NCBI RefSeq assembly: GCF_029962835.1
Contig: NC_080578.1
Location: 104,325,759-104,389,758, forward strand
Reading direction: 5' to 3'
Source of the DNA: Magnolia sinica
Lineage: Eukaryota > Streptophyta > Magnoliopsida > Magnoliales > Magnoliaceae
DNA length: 64,000 bases
Numbering within the stretch: position 1 is the first letter of the stretch; every line of letters begins with the position of its first letter. The notes under the pieces are model-generated. The model did no database searches. It was not told the origin of the DNA and was given only the letters and a program-made list of their open reading frames with translations. Positions 22,431 to 32,506 of this stretch are shown piece after piece. A program made the position numbers and the translations under genes.

Positions 22431-22582
22431 GCATGAAACCTAAACATAAGGTCAAGTCATGTCTTGGCATGAGCCATTGGATAATAAATTTCCAAAATAT
22501 AGTGTGGAGATGCCATCGCAAGGAAAAATAGGGCAAAATCGGTTAAATTGGCATTATACAATCTTCGCGGTGTTGCCATCAC

Positions 22583-23070
22583 AAATTTTGTGGGGGCCTC
22601 CATGATATATGTATTATACCCACACCGTCTATCTGTTTTAAGAGATCATTTTAGGGCAAGAGTGCAAAACTGAGGTAGATCTAAAGCTTAATTAAGTGGA
22701 CCACAACACAAAAGTTGTGGAGATAATAATGCTCACCGTTGAAACCTTTCTATGACCCATCATGATGTTTATTTTCCATCCAAACTGTCGATAATGTCAC
22801 ATAGAACTGGATGAAGGGACCAAACAAATATCATCTTGATCCAAAACTTTTGTGACCCTAAGAAGTTTTCAGTGGTAGGTGTTCAATCCCTACTACTGTA
22901 TGTGTTATGGTCCAGTTGAGCTTTGGATCTGATTAATTTTTGTGGTGATGCCCAACAATGATTTTGGCAAATGGCTGGATGATGTGGATATAATAGTTAG
23001 ATCATGGTGGGGCCACATAACTTGGTGACGGCAACGCACTACCAAGTTCGGTGGCGTGTGGCACGCCATC
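22583..23070. mobile_element. MULE-type foldback MITE
   Basis: GGGGGCCTCCATGATATATGTATTATACCCACACCGTCTATC opens it (key landmarks only). Then come ACCGTTGAAACC and CCATCATGATGTTTATTTTCC, and the mirrored closing TGGATATAATAG..ATCATGGTGGGGCC with CATAACTTGGTGACGGCAACGCAC. Confidence 0.6.
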
Positions 23071-24019
23071 CATTCCACTTCCGACACGGAAGGGAGCAGA
23101 TTAGGTGTGGCCTTGGCCTATCCTAAGACAGTGTGTCCCATATCTTGATGTTTTAGCGACATCTAATCCATTCTTCATTCATGCCCCAACCTAATCTCGT
23201 GCTTCTGAAATTCAGGTTGGTCCAAAACTCTACTGGGCCTAATCTTGTAAAATAATGCCTAAAAACTCTAAAATCACATTTTGTACGTGGCCCACCTGAT
23301 TTCTGGAATGGCCTGAATTTTTTAAATTATTCATTTATCATGAATGGATGCATTCTCCCAATGGATTAGATGGAATATGCAAAACACAGTAGGCTCCAAA
23401 TACAATTTGAAAGACTTATTAAGCTAAAGTAATTAAGAAATTTTAAATAAAAAGATTATTTATAATTAATCTTAAATCAAACTTACTTATCTAAGCGGTG
23501 TTTCATGGTACGCATCACATCCCTATCACTCACTGTGGTGAGGCCGAGGAAGGAAATAGGGTTTGTTCAAACGTTTCTTAGTCGAGAAATGTTTACATGT
23601 AAGAACACCTACGTGAATTTTCTGTACAATGATTTGTTTCCTTCCATCGTATCATTTTGTGTAGATCATCCAAGCCGTTCAAAATGTAGGCTGTACCATG
23701 AATGTCTTGTAGGGAAACAATTGGACCTATACGCTCCTTAGGTGGGCCACGACCATAAAATGAGAATAAGTAGACTATTTATCATGGTTTTGGTCATCCT
23801 TATGTTGAGGCCCATTTTCTTTTCTGACCTGAAATGAAGGGAAAGAAAGGGGCGCATGTGTTGCATGTATGCATTTCCATTTGATTGGAGGACAGCTAGG
23901 CAAATTTCGCAGCCTTTGCTGACTAATGCTTTTTCTTTTGCTTTTGTTCAGTTAAGGGTACCAACATTTTTGACAAGCTTAATCTCCATGTTAGCATGTT
24001 AGGGCGACTAATAGACCCC
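23071..24019. other. No gene or element recognised
   Basis: The plus frame 23505-23741 overlaps repeat-like DNA (GTGGGCCACGACC nearby) and has no domain. I see only degraded repeats. Confidence 0.5.
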
Positions 24020-24022
24020 TAA

Positions 24023-24604
24023 AAGCCTGTTTGGGAGCGTGGATTTGGAACCCCTGTATTGAAATCCTCCTATCGTATTTGACACCCTAGATTCATAATC
24101 TCCTGTAATCCAAAAGTAGTTGTATATAATATATTTATAAGGGTTTGAATTTAATTACTATATTAACTTTAATATCTCTAAGTAGTGTATGTATGTAATT
24201 TTTGACACAATAGTTGTAATAAGCCCTTTGAAATATATACTTTGCTTTGCTTGAAAATGATGAAATTTCATGTTTTGGATGGGTTACACGCACAAGATCA
24301 CATCTGAGTGACTAACCAATGATTTTTAGTTATTGATTTACATGGACAATGTTTGGAGGGTACATATCATCGTGTTAAAGCAATTATAGTGATGCAATTG
24401 ATAATCTAATTGTTTTAAGATATCATTAATGGGTTATGTGCCCAATAAATTAGCAGTCCGGTGACACACGTACATATGTAACTCTTTGAAGGATTTTAGA
24501 TGTAATCCAAGCTTTCACCATGGATGGGGATTTGAAACCCCAATTACTATGTGGGGCCAAATATACCATCAAACCCTCCCAAATCCATGGTGCCAAATGA
24601 CCCC
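24023..24604. mobile_element. Tourist-like MITE, old
   Basis: The left end AAGCCTGTTTGGGAGCGTGGATTTGG resembles the inverse of the right end (GGGGTCATTTGGCACCATGGATTTGG). TAA lies on both sides (24020-24022 and 24605-24607). The interior is AT-rich and non-coding. The ends have diverged, so the call is moderate. Confidence 0.5.
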
Positions 24605-24607
24605 TAA

Positions 24608-24950
24608 TGTTCTCAGTTTCATACAAAAATATGGCCAACACAAAACTCAGGTGAGCCATGCCACAACTATTATAATTGGGATGTGGACACCCAAGGTAAA
24701 ATCCTTCCAGATTGTATGTGGGCCTACCATATTTTGTATATGTCATCTAATCCATTCAAAGGATGCATCTGATTAGGATGATTGGACACTAAAAGTCAGG
24801 CTATCTGAGGGAGATCCAAAACTTAATGGGACCACTCCATGGGAAAGAGTGTGGATGGAAATTCCCACTACCAAAAACCCTATTAGGGCCTACCATACCG
24901 TTTATATGTCATTCAAACCATTGATTAGGTCATTCTAAATATATGTGTGT
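24608..24950. mobile_element. MULE-type foldback fragment
   Basis: Shows the family order AAACTCAGGTGAGCCATGCCAC, GGGCCTACCATA..GTATATGTCATCTAATCC and CTATTAGGGCCTACCATACCG, without complete arms. Confidence 0.4.
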
Positions 24951-24956
24951 GTCTGT

Positions 24957-25200
24957 GGCATGCTCACCTGCACATGTGTGCACCTTTGCACATGTTTAAT
25001 AGGCATCTAATCCAAACGGTTCATGTGATGCGGCATCCCATGAGACCTGGGGACCAATTTTCACCCTGGTCTAAAGCTATGGAGGGCCGTAGCAAAGAGG
25101 GATGCAAATCTAGAAAGGAATTTGTTTTCTTTTTACGTAGCCGACCAAAGTTTTGGATAAAATCAAAGGTTACGCCCTAGAAGTTTCATGGGGTGCTACC
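24957..25200. mobile_element. Half copy of a CATGCTCAC foldback MITE
   Basis: GGCATGCTCACCTGCACATGTGTGCACCTTTGCACATG.. followed by CATGTGATGCGGCATCCCATGAGACC matches the left half of 25268-25708. The mirrored right half is missing. Confidence 0.55.
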
Positions 25201-25267
25201 TCGGTGGACCGTTCAGGTTAAGGACCGTTGTGGTTAAGGACTCACATCAAGTATTATGAGTTCTCAT

Positions 25268-25708
25268 GAGAACTAGTCATGCTCACATGCGCACCTACTT
25301 ACGTGCGCACCTTTGCACACGTGTTATAAGTGTCTAATCTAAATGATCCATGTGATGCGGAATCCCATAAAACCTCACGGGACCAATTTTCACGCTAATC
25401 TAAAGTTTTAGTAGGCCACGGCAAAGAGAAATGCATATCAAGAGAGTAAACTATTTTCATTTTTCATAGCTCACCAAAATTTGGGATCAAAATAAAAATT
25501 GGCCGTGTGTATATATATATATATACACACACACATGCGCACAAATGCTAAGCTGTGAGCTATGACTTACTGGAATTTTAGATCACGGTGAAAATTTATC
25601 CCTTGGGATTTCATGGGATTCCCCATCATATCATATGGACTGTTGGGATTAGACACCCATGATATGATATGATATGTGTGCATAGGTGCGCACATTAGCA
25701 TGACTCTT
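25268..25708. mobile_element. Foldback MITE with AGTCATGCT ends
   Basis: The left arm (AGTCATGCTCACATGCGCACC, TGTCTAATCT, ATGTGATGCGGAATCCCAT) is mirrored by the right arm (TGGGATTCCCCATCATATCAT, GGGATTAGACACC, GTGCGCACATTAGCATGACT). The centre holds a TATATATA/ACACAC stretch at 25505-25537. It is non-coding; the superfamily is not assigned. Confidence 0.6.
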
Positions 25709-25894
25709 TACGTATATATTCAAGACTTGCGTGGCCCCGTGAATTTAAACGTTGAGCATTTCATCTCAATAATTTCGTATAGTGGTGGCCACATGTACGT
25801 TCCAACCGCGTGAACTTGGCTACTTGCCTGCTCGCTCAGGACTTCGAATCCAAGGAGAACAGGAGGGCCGCGCATGATAGATTGATTTGACGTC

Positions 25895-26470
25895 ACTTAA
25901 ACCTTGTCATCATGGTGATTTACTTTATTTTCTTGGTAGTTTCTCTTCCTTCCTGTCCTCGCCTCTAATTTCGGGTGATTTTACTTTCTCTTTTCTCACT
26001 GGTTTCTCTTCCTTCCTCACCTCAGCTCTAATTTCAAGCGATTTCCTTCCTCTTTTTCTCAGCAGTTTCTCTTTCTTCTTCTCCTTCGCTCTAATTTCAA
26101 GTGATTTACTCTCTCTTTTCTCAGCAGCTCCTCTACGTTCCTCTCCTCAGCTTCTTAAAAGTGATTTGCTTTAATTTCAAGTGATTTACTCTCTCTTTTC
26201 TCAGCAGTTTCTCTGCCTTCCTCTCCTCAGCTTCTTAAAAGTGAAGTCACATCCATAGATTTTTCACAGCACCACTTCCATCAGTACCTTTGTTTCATTC
26301 CTCTGCAATCTAAAAAAAAAACACTATATCTGCCCATCCATCCGTCTACCACACCCTTCTCCTAAGGTTGTGTATATAGGCTTTCTTCATCTGCTCATTT
26401 GAGATAGATCTTAAAAAGAACTTTTTCCTTTCAAATACAGCATCGACCATCCAACAGTACTCAATAGCAA
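25895..26470 (+). pseudogene. Orphan copy of an NLR 5' leader, tandemly expanded
   Basis: About five tandem units of 60-70 bp (CTCTAATTTCAAGTGATTTA then CTCTCTTTTCTCAGCAGTTTC then CCTTCCTCTCCTCAGC) run from 25895 to about 26240. The last unit plus the following AAAAGTGAAG..TTTTCACAGCA..TTTCATTCCTC..CCATCCATCC is clearly homologous to 38866-39010, the leader of the NLR gene at 39052. No NLR coding sequence follows. It reads as the surviving 5' end of a lost or deleted NLR paralogue. The plus frame 25887-26174 is an artefact of the repeat. Confidence 0.7.
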
Positions 26471-26659
26471 CGATTAAAAGGTATGAGTAGATCTAAAGTT
26501 TCTATTTTAACTAATTGTAGATGCTTGATGATATCTTATGCTGATCCACAAAGCTTAATTAATTAATCTAAACCTTTAAGAAATTTTATTTTCTGCTTTG
26601 TTTTCAAAAACTTTAGCTGTGATGCACATGAGTATTGAATCAACTTGATTTTTGGGAGC

Positions 26660-27488
26660 CGTTGATACAAAAATCTGGATAGCCTTCCGCTCGACCTTCG
26701 TGTACCTTTTTTATTTTTATTTTTCCTGTTAGCTTTTTTGTACACCCCACTGTCAGTTAACACTTCACTGTTAGCCACCCCCACTAGGGATCGATGGCAA
26801 GACCTCAGCGTTGAAACGAAGTATCTTTCACTCAGTCTACCACTTTACCTTCGTGTACCTACACAAAGGGATGAACAAAGGAAACTCTAGCTAGTACAGG
26901 GGACCTCCGATGCCTAAGTCAAGTAGGGAATATGGGTCTAGTCGAGTAAAAAGTTTTAGGCTAGAGATTGTGCGTACCTTTTACCATTAGAGGTGCTCCT
27001 ATTTATGGTTGAGGAGAGGCAATGACGTAGGGGAGAACTTATTTGGTAGGTGTGTATTGTAAAGGGATTGAGATCCTAAATGAGTTAGAGAATTTTTCGA
27101 GATCCTTGGTGAAGATCTCAGGATCTCGAGCGTGTCGCAAATACTTTCCAAGTTCTTTAGAGAAGATCCCAAGCAAATCTTTGATTGTTCGGAATCACTG
27201 AAGGTGTGCAGTAGGAGACTGATGTGGTCTTGGCCGACCCGAGCTGAGGGAACGCCAACCTGAGGCCTGACCTGATCCTTTCGACACTTGTTTGGGCTTC
27301 CTTTGGTGTTGTGTAGGTTGACCTATTTCCCAACCTACTGACGAGAAATCGAGCTTGAGCAAAGCTGCTACTTGTTCCGAAGCCGAGTGACAGATTTCCC
27401 ATTTAGGTTCGTTGTTGCCCAACCTAATTAAGTGCACGAGTGTTTGACCTGACCTTGAATTATTGGCCGGCCTATTTTCCCCATAACA
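26660..27488 (-). mobile_element. Solo LTR, Tat-type Gypsy, containing a SINE
   Basis: Read on the minus strand it starts TGTTATGGGGAAAA at 27488. It has TATA-like ATAAATAGGAGC near 27000, carries TTGACTTAGGCATCGGAGG (26905-26930 region; compare CTGACTTAGGCATCGAAGG at 46647 in the Tat LTR), and ends near GTATCAACG at 26660. No coding sequence lies on either side, so it looks like a solo LTR or fragment. The SINE 26708-26846 lies within it. Clear 5-bp target repeats were not found. Confidence 0.6.
26708..26846 (-). mobile_element. SINE with 14-bp target-site duplication
   Basis: The 139-bp unit reads on the minus strand AAAGTGGTAGACTGAGTGAA.. (box A-like), GGTCTTGCCATCGATCCC (degenerate box B-like), and an A-rich tail of AAAAATAAAAATAAAAAA. 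ACCTTCGTGTACCT lies on both sides (26694-26707 and 26847-26860), a perfect target duplication. The head looks tRNA-related, so it belongs with tRNA-derived plant SINEs. It may be slightly short at the 5' end. Confidence 0.8.
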
Positions 27489-27645
27489 GGTGTAAAGGCT
27501 AAATTTGAACATGAACCCAAACCTAGCTATTTTTTTTTTTGGGAACAAAGGCCAATTTTAGACATGAAACCAAAAATCTAGCTGATTTGAATGGGAGCAA
27601 AGGTCAAATTTGGACATGAACCCAAAAATCTAGCTGATTTGAAAA
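27489..27645 (+). repeat. Three tandem units of about 52-58 bp
   Basis: Each unit has AAAGG..AATTT.GACATGAA.CCAAA..CTAGCT; the second and third share AAAATCTAGCTGATTTGAA. The first is separated from the second by a T run. Confidence 0.75.
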
Positions 27646-27689
27646 TCAGGTGGAACGATCAGATAGACGCCCCACTAAAAATCTTTTAA

Positions 27690-28640
27690 AAGGTGTGTGG
27701 TATCCATTATGGTTTGTATATGCTATCCAATTCATCCATCTAACATGCCCCACCAGATTAGAAGCAAACTCAAATTCAATCAATTAAGGCGAAATCAAAC
27801 ACAAATCAAAACATGCAAAGATCACATGATTTTTACGTGGAAAAACTTTCATGGAAAAAAACTACGGCACAAAGCGACAATCAATCCACTATGAAATGAT
27901 ATTACAAGATATAAATGCGCTTACTAATCTGAACAACCCCAAAATCTCTTCTCAAAACCCTAGCTTTGCTCTGGAACACCCTAGGAATGTCTTAACATTC
28001 ACTTAGAATATCTTAATTCCGATTACACTTGATATATATTCTATCACAGTCGGAATTAGAAACAAATTACGCACTTACACAATCCTACGCGCTCCGTCAA
28101 TGGGACATTTGATGGCATTGACCGCCATTAAAGACTAGTCAATGACATTGAAGCCGCCTTCCATGGCATCGAGAAGCAACTCCAAAACCATTTAACGAGC
28201 AATTGAATTTTTTAAGATTTTTTTATGGCATCGAGTGGTTAGTTAATGGAATCTACGTGCCCTTGACCTCAATTAGATTAAAGACATTTGGCAACATTTA
28301 TGAGGTGTTTATATCTTTGTGCTAAATGCTAATTTCTATTATTTCTCATGTATTTTCCTTTTGTTTCCCAGTGCCAGGTCATTTTCCCTCCTATGGCCAC
28401 ATGCTGAGTTGTACGATTTGAACTGTCCATATTCTAACCAGGAGCAACTAACTATTGGTCCATAATCAAGCTTGGTAGAATATCCTAACCTTTTATTTTT
28501 AGAATTGAATGCTAGTCATTGGTCACTGAAATTTTATTTTCATTTGTTCTAAACTCATCTATCTACCTAAATGATAGTCACAATCATCAATTCATTGTTT
28601 TAGGCCGGATCCAATACACACGCATGTTTATACCCACAAA
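27690..28640. other. Repeat-derived DNA without a clear identity
   Basis: 27697-27770 is a MULE-type foldback scrap (TATGCTATCCAATTCATCC). 27770-28300 is AT-rich and may be an old LTR, judging by its texture only. No credible frame is present. Confidence 0.35.
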
Positions 28641-30215
28641 CTCATGTGTGGGGCTTACTATGATGTTTTAATGACATCTAATCCATCCTACACATGTGGC
28701 CCCTCCTATTCTTGTTGGATTCTGAAACTCAAGTTGATCAAAAGATGATTGAACGGTCAATGTTCCATATACACCCTTATGGCAGACTTGAGTTTTGGAT
28801 CCACCTCATTTTTGAGCCTACCCCTAAACTGATCTGGTTGAAATGGTGGACAGAGTAGAATTGTGGGAAACATCACAGTAGGCTCGAGTATTGCAAGGGC
28901 TGCCATTCAATCTCGACATTTTGTTGCATGCATAATGTTAACAGATATGAATTGCTACATACCAACCCTGCCATGACTCGTGGGCCAGTTGATGTATGTG
29001 GGCCCACAACTCATGTTAGGGGTAGGCTAAAAAATGAAGTAGATTTAAAAGTCAAGCAAGCCACACGACATGAGTACATAGGGCGCAAAGACTACCGGTG
29101 AAACCTACCTGGGTCCATTGAGATATTTATATGTCATCCAATGGCCACCATGATGCATGCTGAGAAGTCCACTCCATCCATCCAATTTTCCAGCATGTTT
29201 GTGGCTGGGCCCCAAAATGAGGTAGATCCGAAGCTTAAATGGGCCACATTGAAGGAAACAGTGGAGATTGCACAACCACCATTGTAATCTTTCCAGTGCC
29301 CACTTGTGTATTGGATTTGCCTCATATTCGGCCCCACCCGGTCAAATGATATGATGAAAATGATGGATAGGGTGGATTTCTAAAAAAAAAACTCATGGTT
29401 TGCCATGAATATTTCAGAAGGTGGGCTGGGTATAATTGAATAACGGGCAGTTTTAAGTGGTGTGGCCCATTGGAGTATTGTAGAAACTGCCTCATATTTG
29501 GCCCACCACTTAAAATGGACTGACAAAAATTGTTGATAGGTAGATTCCTCAAAAACATCACAGTGGACCACACAAGTTTTTGGAACTTCTATGGTCTAAC
29601 ATTCAATACATTGTTTGATGCGGTGTGGCCCACTTGAGTTTTGGATCTTCATCATATTTGGGCCCACTGACTAAAATGAATTGGCAAATTGCTGGGCTTG
29701 GTAGATTTCTTAAAAACACCACAATTGGATGGCAGGGTGTTGGAGCTATTTCAACAATAGGTGTTCAATACCAGCGTTGCCATTTGTGTGCCCACTTGAG
29801 TGTTGGATCTGCCTCATATTAGGGCACACCCCCTAAATTGAGCTAACAAAAATATTATATGGGGTGAATTTTTTTAGAAAGGTAAGGTGTGGTACATACC
29901 AACAACCCACTCAGACAACATAATATCCTACTAGATCTGTGTGGGGGCCCACCGTGATGTATATGTATATCTACATTGTCCATTCCTGCACTCATGTCAT
30001 ATTAAGGTATGGGTTAAAAAATAATGTAGATCCAACACTCAAGTGGACTACCCCAAATAGTGAGCTTGGGTTGTATTAAATGCACAAAACATTAAATGCA
30101 AGAGTCAACTCTGGCGTTGTTGTAGTTGGATATGCCTCATTTTTTAGCCCATAAATTAACATGATATGAGAAAATGGATGAACGGCATGGGATAAACAGA
30201 CATATCATGGTGGGG
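28641..30215. mobile_element. Array of broken MULE-type foldback MITEs
   Basis: At least four partial copies lie end to end: 28641-28900, 28990-29340, 29400-29830, and a near-complete one at 29940-30215 (GTGGGGGCCCACCGTGATG at the left, CATATCATGGTGGGG at the right). A perfect GTGGGCCCAC palindrome lies at about 28999-29008. Small frames across the array are shadows of the repeat. Confidence 0.6.
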
Positions 30216-30332
30216 TCCTCTCAGACAATTAATTATCCAAGCGGTGGTTGGACGGAATCAGCTTCCGAATAGGAGGGGCAGAATAGAAGGGGCAGCACAT
30301 GATTGGAGGTTAATAAAACATCATTATCAGCC

Positions 30333-30776
30333 TAGAGCTATACATGAACTGATCAAGCTTGGTTAATTTGTTCTGACTCAACTTGATAAAGCTCAAACCA
30401 ACTCGGTTTGACAGTGGGTTCAAGCTGAGTGGAGCTAATCTTTGAGCTTGAACTACGCTGAACTTTACTCGACTTAGCTCAGAACTTGACTCAAAATTGA
30501 CTCGGTTCAAATCAATTTGACTCAAATCAACTTCACTTAGTATAAATATTATATATATTATTTGCATTATAGTATATATTATATATTATATATTATATAT
30601 ATTAAAAGCTATAAAACATAACTCGAACCTAGCTAGTAGGCTCGAACTCGAAAGATCTAGCCTAAGCTGGAGCTTGAATTGAGCTAGCCCAAGCTGAGCC
30701 GAATTGGAGCTGGGGTAGCCTGTTCACTCAGCTGAGCCGAGCCGGGGCCAAGCTCGGTTGGACTAGTGTACAGCTA
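30333..30776. mobile_element. hAT-like MITE (TAGAGCTATACATG / TAGCTGTACACTAG ends)
   Basis: The inverted ends TAGAGCTATACATGAACTG and TAGCTGTACACTAGTCC both run into 'caagctcggtt'-type subterminal repeats of the 5481-8539 family. The flanks TTATCAGC and TTATCGAA agree partly. The centre is a TA-rich run at 30541-30605. Confidence 0.55.
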
Positions 30777-30844
30777 CTTATCGAAGCCGATTGCGTAGTG
30801 AGTAACTCCATAGTGAGTAACTCCAACGCTTAGCTTACTGAATA

Positions 30845-31280
30845 AACCCTGTGATGGCCACTATGATTTATGTATTTCATCCACTCTGTCCATCCATTTT
30901 AACAGATAATTTTAGGACTGGATACTAAAATTTAAGCAGAAACAGTTTTCAAATGGACCACACCACATGAAAAAGTTGAATTGAAAGTATACGTTGAAAA
31001 ATTCTTGAGGGCCATAGAAGTTTGGGATAAAGCTTATATTTGAATTTTCCCTTTATCCATATCTATATGATCTTATTAACAGTTTGGATGACAAATAAAC
31101 ATCACTGTGGGGGCCTAGCATGGTTTCAACGGTGGAAATCATTATCCCCACTGTTTCGTGGGGTATGATCCACTTGATCTTCGTACATGCTTCAATTTTA
31201 GGCACAATCCCTTAAATTAGATGAAAAAACTATGGCGTAGATAGACTACATACATTCAAGGTGGGCCCAACTGAGTTTAC
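30845..31280. mobile_element. MULE-type foldback MITE
   Basis: GATGGCCACTATGATTTATG opens it. Then come AACAGTTTGGATGACAAATAAACATCAC and GGTTTCAACGGTGGAAATC, and TCCCCACTGTTTCGTGGGG before the closing CATTCAAGGTGGGCCCAAC. Confidence 0.6.
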
Positions 31281-31516
31281 TTAGTACGATAAGAGCGTAC
31301 GCAATCCAATTTCCTGTTTATCAAGGTGGCCCCACAGACTGGATTTTGTGCAAGCTTATCCAGTCGATCCGGACACGGATTGTGTACTAACACCGTCAGT
31401 AGCAGCCTCGCTGTTGACAATGCTCTATCAACCATGCGTGGTAACTTTTATCCAAGCCCTTCATCCATTTTTCCATATCATTACATAGCATGAAACGAAA
31501 AAATAAGGGAGATCAA

Positions 31517-32506
31517 TGTTAGGAATAAACAATTGGTTACACCGAAAATATCAAAAAATAATAAAATATTTCACTAGGCTGAATCACGTATAAAATACGC
31601 TGTCCTTAAAGCGTGATTCACCCCCTTATCAACTGTTGATGGGTTACAGGCGAATTGCATCTAGGATAAGACAAGTCTTATCTGAATCTAGCGTGCAGCA
31701 ATCACGATAGGTCCATTGAGGAACAATTTGAACACAGCAGATTTCTTCTGGCAGACTCAAATGGTGGAGATGTTTTAAGTATTTTAGAATGGAGCCATGG
31801 ATCGTATCTGATTTGAAGGAAGAGATGGTGTGTTGAGATGAAGAAATCAGACTGGAATGGTCCAGTTCATATAGGCATCAGGTAGTGGACCGTTGCTAGA
31901 CTGCTATCAATGGTTCAGAACGTTTGGATTATGTTTCTGACCGTTGATCATTAACTCCAGTCGTTTCTGGTCGTCGGATCAAAGGATCTGACCGCTGGAT
32001 CATTATAGACCGTCCGTTTTTAGACCATTTGGCTTTCAAGGCAGAGAGTCGTTTTCAGAAACTGCTGAACGTTTCGGATTTATGATCCGACCGTTCTCAG
32101 TCTTCTATAGAACTTAGACCATTTCAAACCCACTGCACATAGGCACGGACCAGACCTATCGCACGTGCGAAGTGCAAAGTGCGTCATCTAGCGACACTAC
32201 AGTCACACTGCCTCACTGCCCACGCCCTCGCCCATGCCCGAGCGCGAGCGCGCGCGCATGCGTGCGTGCGCACTGGAACACGCAACCCAAGCATCACCTC
32301 CTCCAAAAACTCCAAGTAAGAATACTCTTCACAAGTCCACATATAAACCACAAAAGTTTTCTTCTCATTTTCGATATGGGACAAAGCACACACACCGTAC
32401 TTTTTAATTCAAAAAATTCAAAAGGCGTTTTGGCGGAAAAAATTTGAAATTTTGAAAATTTTGAATTTTCATTTTTTATTATTTTAAAAACCATTGATAT
32501 TCAACA
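31517..32506 (-). repeat. 3' LTR of the Copia element
   Basis: Pairs with 37032-38001. Both share AATATCAAAAAATAATAAAA near one end and TTGATATTCAACA at the other. The polypurine-like tract AACCAGTGGGGGAT (minus strand) sits directly beside it, which marks it as the 3' LTR. Confidence 0.9.

Noticed and set aside
25887-26174. Phenylalanine/serine-rich 95-codon frame
   Set aside because: It is a read-through of the tandem pyrimidine-rich leader repeats; no start context or domain.
32172-32447. Overlapping frames of both strands in a GC-rich patch
   Set aside because: They lie in the Copia LTR, and the partner LTR does not keep them.
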